Assembly: GCA_035772405.1 (NCBI GenBank)
Contig: JAYKKM010000492.1
Coordinates: forward strand, 3,447,501-3,511,500
Direction of reading: 5' to 3'
Origin: Chrysogorgia sp. JL179-B06
Lineage: Eukaryota > Cnidaria > Anthozoa > Scleralcyonacea > Chrysogorgiidae
DNA: 64,000 nucleotides
Of this stretch, positions 48,801 to 57,800 are shown in pieces (position 1 is the first letter of the stretch; each line of letters starts with the position of its first letter). The notes under the pieces were generated by a model, which worked only from the letters and a program-made list of their open reading frames with translations, had not been told where the DNA came from and did not search any database. The position numbers were made by a program, and so were the translations under genes.

Positions 48801-51800
48801 AGATAAGTATTTCCAAATATATCTTGCCTTGAACAACGCGTTTTGAAAGTCATGGCCGGGAGAAAAGGGTCTGGGTGCGAAGTGGACGTTTGACGTCATA
48901 GCGGACTGCGAAATTGTGCTATCTACTGTCTTCTGACGAGCTCTTTTGGTGCGCGAGGAGGGGAAAATCGATAGATTTTACTTTATTTATTCTAAAAAGC
49001 CTTCGCGAGAGCTGAAGTCAATTCTTAAGGAATTTCATCAATGAAAACTTGGAAAAAGATCGGATAGGAGACCAAAGGTACATTGCGCACTGACGCCTAG
49101 TCCCTCAAAATACAGTCAAGATATTCCAAATGAATGCTTTGTTGTTACGCCAATTTCCTCGGTAGAACAACATTATATTACAAGCATTATATAATGGCTC
49201 ATAAAACAATTCTCGCTACACTGTCGTTACACGCGAAGACTTCCAACGCTTCTTTGAAGAGCAGCATTAATACAGCATAGAAGCAGCACACTGACTTATC
49301 ATTCTGTCAATAATAATATCTAATAAATGGCTTGTTTGACTTCCCTTCTTTTTATCAGTTTTACATTTTTGTGATATTGTCTTTGTAATAATTTATTTTC
49401 TACTTGTTTCGTGTGCTATAAACTCAGAATACAAAAATTTTGTATGAAATCTACGTGCTGTGACAGATGTAGTAAACAGTAGGCAAGACTTCAGACTGTG
49501 GAAGTATTAAACAGTCACTGCGATCACATGTGATTTACTCGGTATAAATCGTCAGTTTATTCAAGTAAGTTGTGAAAATCGTTCAGTACTTCAGTTACTA
49601 CACCGTGGTGAACACATGAATGGCTCAACTTTGTGCCTATAGTCTGAGATCATTCGGGCATAAGATATGTCATATATTTTATATAGTGACGCAGTGTACT
49701 GGCTTATGCTGCTTTGTGAGTGTTTGGATATTTCCATATTTATGTCACATCAATTCTCCATAATAAAAAAATATCAAAACAACAAATATTTATGAAACTT
49801 TGTAAAGCGTAAATAAGCCGTTTCTTACTAGTAAGTTGGTTTTTTAGAGCGTCAGATTCAAGCTCCGCTGTACGGGGTGATGACTCGAGATCGCATCTAT
49901 TTCTCAACCGAATTCAACGAGATCTTTCCTCTTGTTCTCGTAGCATCTCGCTAGAATTATACATTGAAATTTTTTTCCCCTTCCCATGTGCTTCAAAATA
50001 GCCAGATAAACAACTTGATTATACAGTTGTTTTCTTATAAATGCAACTGATGTGTTCCCGCTATGACGTCAGAAGGTCAATTTCGGACTCAGACTCTTTT
50101 CTCCGGGCCATGATTTTAAAACATCGAATACTTCAATATCTCAGGAAATACTTATCTGTTACAACTTTGTTATACCTTGTTCGAATCCCCTCAGTACAAT
50201 GGATTTGACGATCAAATAAAAGTTTTTGACGTTATACGCACTTTAAAAGAAATAAGAGCTACCTTTTGATAATGACGTAATACCATGGGAAATCAAGTTC
50301 GGAAGGTTCGGAATATGGGGGCGGAGGAAAAGAGGACTAGGGTTAGTGAAGACTGAAACTGAGTGACGTAAGCATAATAATAAGGCGTTATAAAATGAAT
50401 ACTAATTAGGGTTCAGGCTCCTCCAGGAAGACGAGAAGTCATGACGTAATCTGATATATGCAGGTCCTACTGGTATACGAGCTAGGGTTGCGGATCCTGA
50501 AGGTTTAATGGCGTAATCTGAATAAATAATTAGGGTTAAAGGATCGTGTAGGTTCACGAGAAGTCATGACGCCTTATTAAACACTGCGGAGATGAATAAA
50601 TTAATACCACCGAGATGTCACTATTTATAAGTGTTTGCGAAGAGCGCCACCGGTCGTAGAACCCCTCTTGATCTGTATACTATTAACGGACAAACATATG
50701 TACTGACGTCATTTCGACAAAGTGCTATTCAAACCGCGTTTACATAGGAATTCTATCCCAGGAGAGAAAATCGTGCGAAATATGAAATTTAAAGATGGCC
50801 ATCAACAACAGGACATTTCAACATGAGCCTTAAACTGATAATTTGGCGATGAATAAACATAAAGAAAAGGGGAAAAGCATTATTAGCAACGATAATCGAT
50901 GCGGTAGCAAGTAAAGTAATTCACCTTTAATTTATAACGTCGTCGACCTATATATATTGAACAATATGACGACGTCGTAATTCCTGTCTCTAGTTCGCAT
51001 GTGTTGTTCGTTTCAGTCCTCTTGGTCGTATTTTCCATTCCGGAATGAAATGTTGCACCGCCTCTTTACATGACACCGGAATGAAATTTCAATGAAAACT
51101 CAATCCGAAATGAGAACCGGGATGAACTCAACCCGGATTGAGCTGCATCTGATTCCGGATTCATGTAAACAGCGAAAGGGATTTTAACAGAACCGGTATG
51201 TGTTCAATCCGGAATGAAACTCAATTCGGATTCACGTAAACAGCTAAAGGGATTTTAACAGAACCGGTATGAGTTCAATCCGGAATGAACTGCATTTCTA
51301 AAACGAATCAGATAGTGTTAATCTACATCCACTTTAACGAAGCGAAGATATCAAATCCTATAACACGTTTTATGTACTGTATACATGGTCGTTGACGAAT
51401 ATTTCTACTCATGTATCTCTATATATAGATATTCTGACAACCAAAGGGCTCAAGATGCTATGAATCTTACATTTTTCCACTGGGGTATCCATGGCTGGAT
51501 CGTATATACCCTTGTTGGTCTTCTCATGGCTTTCATATCTTACAGAAGAGGACTTCCAATGACCATTCGTTCCTGCTTCTACCCTATCCTTGGAGACAGA
51601 ATCTTTGGAACTGTGGGCGATATCATTGACATATGCTCAGTAGTTTCAACTATGTTTGGTATCGCCACAAGCCTTTCTATTGGAGTAATGACCCTTAATT
51701 CTGGTCTCAATCGGGTGAGTGACAAAATCGAAGAAAACACTAACAATCAAGTCATAATCGTTTGGGTTGTCACATGTTTTGCGACCATATCTGTTGTCTC

Positions 51801-54800
51801 TGGACTGAAACTTGGCATTCGTCGTCTCAGTGAAGTATGCTTCGGGCTTGGCGTATTTCTGATGCTGTTTGTATTCTTTCATGACAATACTTGGTTTTTT
51901 CTCAACTTGTACGTCCAAAGTATCGGCTACTACATCCAGTGGTTTATTCAGAATGCTTTTCACACTGACGCATTTGCACAACTTGGAAACGCTCCAGACG
52001 GAAAAGAAGCGCCAAATTGGATGGAGAATTGGACCATTTTTTCTTGGGGTTGGTGGATTACATGGTCTCCATTTGTTGGAATGTTTATCGCCAAGATTTC
52101 CCGTGGTCGAACCATCAGAAGTTTCATCAATGCCACGCTTAGTGCACCAATTCTTTATATCTTCTGCTGGTTAACTATATTTGGCGGGGCTGGTCTGAAT
52201 ATGGAACGTGAAGCTGCTCTAAATGGAATAAATTGCTCCAATGTACTTGGAGGAACTAACTCCAGTCAACCACACAACCATCTTTTTCGCTTATCATGCA
52301 GAAGTGAAAGCCAAATGTACTTTGATGTAATGCAGCAATATGGTGACAATCTTGCTGGTTTTTTAAGGATCGTCTCCCTTATCAGCGCTGTCCTGTATTT
52401 TATCACCAGCTCTGACAGCGGTTCTCTCATTATCGACTGCCTCTCGGCCAATGGCAACCCAGACCCACCGATTATTCAACGTATCTTCTGGGCTTTTACA
52501 GAAGGTGCCTGTGCTACAGCTCTTCTTAAAGCAGGCGGCAAAGACGTAATTACTTCACTTCAGACTGTTACCATGGCATCCGGGTTGCTGTACGCTATAA
52601 TACTGAACTTGATGTGTGTAGCACTTTGGCGAGCCATGCAAATCGAAGCTGGAGATTATGATTTGCGTCAACCTGGTTTCAACAGCGGCCTTGTTTCGGC
52701 ATTCGATTTTCCTTCTTGTAAACGATGTTTGGATATTCTCATCGCCATTTTTGCTCCATGGTGGCCTGCAGGTCGTGCCGCTGGCATGCTCTACCACAAC
52801 CATCCTTGGCGCTATATGGTAATCATGGCAGTGTTGTTCTATGGTTGGGTGCTATTGGAAATCCTGCAAATTGTAGAGGTTGGTCTGGCATACGTAGGCT
52901 GGGTTGTTTTGTGTGGATTCTTTGCCTATCTGGTTGGAATAAGGTTTGCAATACGTGAAAATGCTGGTATTCAAAGCATTATAATCACGGATGCCATTGT
53001 CGTGATTTCATTTTATCCTTTGCCCGTCGATCAAATGTATCAACACATGTTGGAAGGGGAGCGAAGGAAAAAGAAGGACCCTAAAATTGACGGTGTCATG
53101 ATGACCATTGTCGATAAGATCGAGCATTAATTTACAATTTACTTGTAAATTAATGTGTGAGAATTGACGTAGATTATAGGCATGATTTATACCATGCATT
53201 CATTTAAATCTTGTATAATTGTGGGTTTCATTTGTTTATTGCTAAAGTTGAAGATATTGCAGTTCAACGGATTGTTTTTAGGATCCAAAAGAGAAGAACA
53301 AAAAGCGATATCTAACTTATGGAACACTCTAAAAGGTTCGTGTACTGCCGAAATAGTGTGTAGGAAGACAAAAATTTCGAGCGGAAGTTGCTTCGTCAGA
53401 GAGTGATAGTTCTTCTCACATTATTTCGTCATTACACCATTCTCGAACCCAGAAACACCAACCTTTTAGATTTTTCTATTTGTATTTCTACACTAAGCAC
53501 CACAACACCTTTTCAGCCGGATATCTGTTGTGTTGTTCATTGCATTTACACGTGACAGTGTATATTTATCATTTATAGACCCGGAGCGAGGGGGATTCGG
53601 CAAAATATTACCCTCAGCGATGATATTTCCCGAGGGGCTTGCCCCGAGGGAAATATCATCGCTGAGGGTAATATTTTGCCGAATCCCCCGAGCGAAGGGT
53701 CTATAAATGATATATTATACCGAAAAAATAGAAGAGCATTTGCTTTAAATTTTGTACCGTCTTAACTTCTTTTTGGCGTTAGCGAAAAACTTCGCCAGAC
53801 TTTTGTCGAGCATTTTTTATCTGTGAGTCCTTCGACATCCCCGACTGTGTCTGAAAATGTTTTTAGAGCATTTTTTGTTGCCTTTATTGTATTTTTTGCA
53901 TGTCTGCCGTCTAATATACGTGCAATTTCTTCGTCTTCTGACTCAATATTTGACAGGTTGTCTTCACTCTCGGCCATTTTAAGTGGGCATGAAATTTTCC
54001 CGCCATTTTCACGCATTGAGTCGTGCGTGTTGTCTCGCGTGGTCTACGCGAATAATGTTCCACCCCATGTTCCCCGGGGAACATGGGGTGGAACATTGTC
54101 AAAAGGAACGCAGGCTCGCTAAGTGATGACGTAAGGCGTGATATCGCGATTAATTTCCTGCTCACGTAGCACAAACTGAGCTTTCTGATTGGACAATTTG
54201 AAGTTGAGGTATAATATAGTTCTATATTCTTATGTCTCAGGACATACTTATATACACTTTATCTATGATATCGTCAGTTTCTAGTCCACGACACTACAAT
54301 ATCTAACAGCATATAACAACTATAGTTGCATATAAAACAACATACGTTCTTTTTCACAAAAATATTTTTGATCCCCGTCTTCCAACTCATTGTAACCTAA
54401 CCCCCCGGTCGTGGAAAACGCAGCACTGGAAATCAGCCTTTAGGGGTGGTGGAGCAGACGGCCGAGTAGTACCAGATCGTATGTTGTAACCATGGGTGAT
54501 AGAATTTTAGTGGGCCATCTTGTCAACCTCGTTCCCAGGATATTTTGCCTCCACGGTGGAAGGTCGGCGAAAATGGCCCTGGGATCGCCTGGTCACATGA
54601 CACCCAGAATTTCTGGTGTTTAGATATAATTTTTGTGGTCTTTGTTTGACTGCCTTTGTCTACTTTGTTGACCAGAATAAATTGAGAAATATTCAATGCT
54701 CTTCAGAGTTGTTCATGTCAGCATTCGTCAGCATAAAAGCAGCTAACAAGCTTAGTAATCCACCATACATCCATGGTTATCTCTCACAAAAGATATGAAG

Positions 54801-57800
54801 AAGCATATATCCAATTTAGCGAAAGATATCACTTCTAATTTGCCGTAAAATTACAGCATTCAGATTTACAAAATTACAAAAAAAGACAGCATTCAGATTT
54901 AGATGAATAAATTATACTCGGCATAATTTATGACAAGCCAATCGCATTAGAATGGACCAGCCGATCCCAGGGCCATTTTCGCCGAGCTTCCGCTGTGGAG
55001 GCAAAATGCCCTGGGAACGAGGTTATTATATCCGTTACAAATGTCTCACAAATCTCTGATCTCCTATTGAAAAGGGGGTCCAAATTGGCTTTCTCCAGAC
55101 AGTAACTGTAAGACATGGTGTGTGAACAAAATATTATTCGCAATGCTCTTCTCTGGATAGATTCGATACTGTCACTTAAAGAGTGAGTGTCAACCGTCGT
55201 GCATTGCGCGTTTGTATTTATCTTTTTATACGATAACGAAGTGTTTTGAAGTGCTTCGTTGCCAACTTGACGTGGTAAATACTTCGGAAATTCGCCGAGT
55301 CTTCTCAGAAAACCCTATAGAGGCTTTCTTATTCATCCACAATACAAATACATCGACTCGGAACCTGATTTGTTTGTTTGAATCTCGTCACTTGGTCTTC
55401 CACGCTTCGCGTCATTCAAGGCTGACATAATTCGAAACGAAAGTCAAGAAAACGTCGAGTTTTGTGAAAAATACAGAAATAATTACTTTCTAAGGTATAT
55501 CTTCTTTCAATTGAAAGACAAAATGAATCATTTATATCAAGGATTGACAAGATTTTTATGGATGCAGTTCACCAAGGAATTTCGTGCTTCAAAAAATGGC
55601 CGACCGAGCGTGCAATGCGTCACGGTTGACACTCACTCTTTAAGTACTGCGAAAGAACAGGGATAGAATATTCCTGAGCCCACGTATCAATCATGTAGCG
55701 GTTTCCCGTACAAAAATAAGATTGATCAATAATGACGACCAGGACTGTATTTACATTTTTAATTGGAGACATGGTATTAATCCGTCAAAGGAAAGAAAAC
55801 AAATTAACAGCTCCATACAATCCTCAACCATACCGAATTATAGAGAAGAAGGGATCGATGCTCACAGCTGAAAGAGAAGGTCATCGGGTGACAAGGAATT
55901 CAAGTCATTTCAAACAACTACAGATCACTCCTCCATTGAACCTAAAACGATGAACCGCGAACTTATTGTTGCTGTCAAGTAGCAGGCTTTTTCGCGTTTG
56001 CTAAGCTGACTTTGAATTTTATTTAAATTCAAAGTGGCGTTGTTCACTCGAACAGTGTTTCTCTCCATAGTTTTTGTTGACGACCGAAATTTCGCGGTCG
56101 ATGAGCAGGACAATGTTTGCCTATAACGTTGCCTCGTTTTCTAAAAGTTCAAGCAACATTTTTAGCACCTTGAATTTCACCAGATTTGAATGTTTTCAAC
56201 GCGTTGAAACTACAACTCTCCATTCTCCTCCGCTTTCTTGTTCCAGAATGTGCGGTAGTGTTACGTATGCCTGTGTTGTCGTTAATTTCGCTTGCGCTGA
56301 ATATCTTGATCTTTGTGTATTCTAATTTCTGTGTCTTAGTATCTATACAGAAAGCACCCTACAGTATTCTGTTACATTACACTGCATTTTAAGACGTTTT
56401 ACTGCTATCCCCTGCTATGCTATTCGCATTTCCCATTACATTAAAGCTTCGGAAATTCCAGAGGGGTGGGGGTCAATGTTTGACTGGAAAAAGTAAACAA
56501 GTTGCCTTCCGTGGGGGTGTTATGGATTTCTTCTGGAACTACACATTTATAATTTGAGCATATATGTTCGACTCATTTAGTATTGGACAATTGACAAAGT
56601 ACTGTCATGGTTAGATACCGTGCCAGCTCGCTTCCATGTAATCAAAGGCAAAAAATCACTTTGAATGTGTGTGTATCCGGCTGTGCAGACCAACTAACAG
56701 ATTGGCAAATGGCACGCTTGTGAGTCAGCCTGACAAGCTCACCTCATGTAATATCAGGACAAATTACTGTCTCGGTTAGTGAGCCAGCCAGATACCAAGC
56801 CAGCTCGCCTCCATGTAATCAAGGCAAAAAATCACTTTGAATGTGTGTGTGTATCTGGCTGTGCAGACCAACCAACAGATTGCAGGCAATTAATGGCACG
56901 CTTGTGAGTCAGCCTGACAAGCTCACCTCATGTAATATCAGGACAAATTACTGTCTCGGTTAGCGAGCCAGCCAGATACTGTACCAAGCCATGAGCTCGC
57001 CTCCATGCAATCAAGGACAAAAATCAGTTTCAAAGGTGTGTACAATATATCTGTCTGGCTGTGCAGGGAAACTAACATATGTAGTTGGCAAACAACAATA
57101 ATTTGTGTGAGGTGAGGGACAATGGAAAATACAATGCTGAACAAGCTGTCACTGGAAAACCAGCGAACAATAACAGACACTTGATCTAGACTATTGGAGT
57201 TGGTTTGGGTGTCAGATATGAGATGTTCAAGATTTGTAAGCATTCAGCTATATAAATACGTAAAAACTCAACAATGTTCAATCAAATCCAAAACTATATG
57301 TGTCTAAATATCTACATAATTTGTGAATAGACGACGGATAATAAAATGTATGTACATTCTGACATTCATAATACATGTACCTGCGACAAGCCAAGGTATT
57401 AAATCACGAATACACATGATGAAATTAGAATCACATTGTGTTTATCTTGTATAACTTTACATGTACCACAATAAACAATTCAAGCAAATGTAAAGAAAAT
57501 TACAAACGGTATAAAAGTTACCTCAATACATTTAAAGTTTGTCTACAGCGAGACTCTTCAGCCGGTAATGTCAACATGACAACAGCGTATTTACCATGAA
57601 CAAGATACTTCCCAGCCACATAAATGACTTCGAACACTTCCAAGCAATCGCTAGCAAAAACACTTCACTTCGATTCGAACTGACTTCAAACACTTCCGAG
57701 CATATCGCTGGCAAAAGCACTAACTTCGCTTCAATTCGAACCACGAAAAGAAAGAAAACACATTTTTTTAAATTTAATTTGTTTTCGTGTTTACATACAC

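Larger units (their letters stand above)
40335..50681. mobile_element. Giant interrupted palindrome of a virus-like element carrying packaging-ATPase remnants
   Basis: The left arm (40335-43325) and right arm (43655-50681) are inverted copies. Matching pairs: 40335-40745 with 50258-50681; 40751-40788 with 45531-45571; 41313-43325 with 43655-45530. Later insertions interrupt the match at 40789-41312 (left) and 45578-48698 and 48716-50242 (right). Without them each arm is about 2.4 kb. Each arm holds one packaging-ATPase pseudogene reading outward and one small ORF facing it. The centre is a GATC-rich minisatellite. Outer ends begin AGTATACAGA; no matching target duplication is seen. Packaging ATPases of this type belong to the Polinton/adintovirus/adenovirus-like lineage. 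A Polinton-derived or viral inverted dimer is my inference. Confidence 0.8.
36116..53130 (+). pseudogene. BCCT-family transporter (betaine/choline/carnitine type), two exons, exon 1 damaged
   Basis: Exons 36116-36512 and 51429-53130, donor AATAG|GTAAGT and acceptor ATATATAG|ATATTC, joined in phase. Exon 1 encodes the N-terminus (INLNPVVTIVSASIIWGLMI, TM1) in one frame and KRWITKKFTWLFV, DIWF, DDEEPEFSDASYF and the TM3 segment LFASGIGISLFYY in another. Exon 2 carries FFHWGIHGW, the TM8 aromatic box WGWWITWSPFVGMF, SRGRTIR, the SSDSGS motif, and a Lys/Arg-rich C-terminus. BCCT carriers are 12-TM symporters in the plasma membrane importing quaternary-ammonium osmolytes. The frame break makes this copy apparently inactive. 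It lies wholly within an EFCAB7 intron on the opposite strand. Confidence 0.88.
53706..54222. mobile_element. Possible non-autonomous transposon carrying a short ORF
   Basis: TATATTATACC at the left (about 53710) is inverted as GGTATAATATA at about 54211. Between them lie an 84-codon minus-strand ORF and a perfect palindrome. Bounds are tentative. Confidence 0.45.

Noticed and set aside
51429..53130. Bacterial contamination as source of the BCCT gene
   Set aside because: It has a phase-consistent GT/AG intron and animal repeats on both sides.
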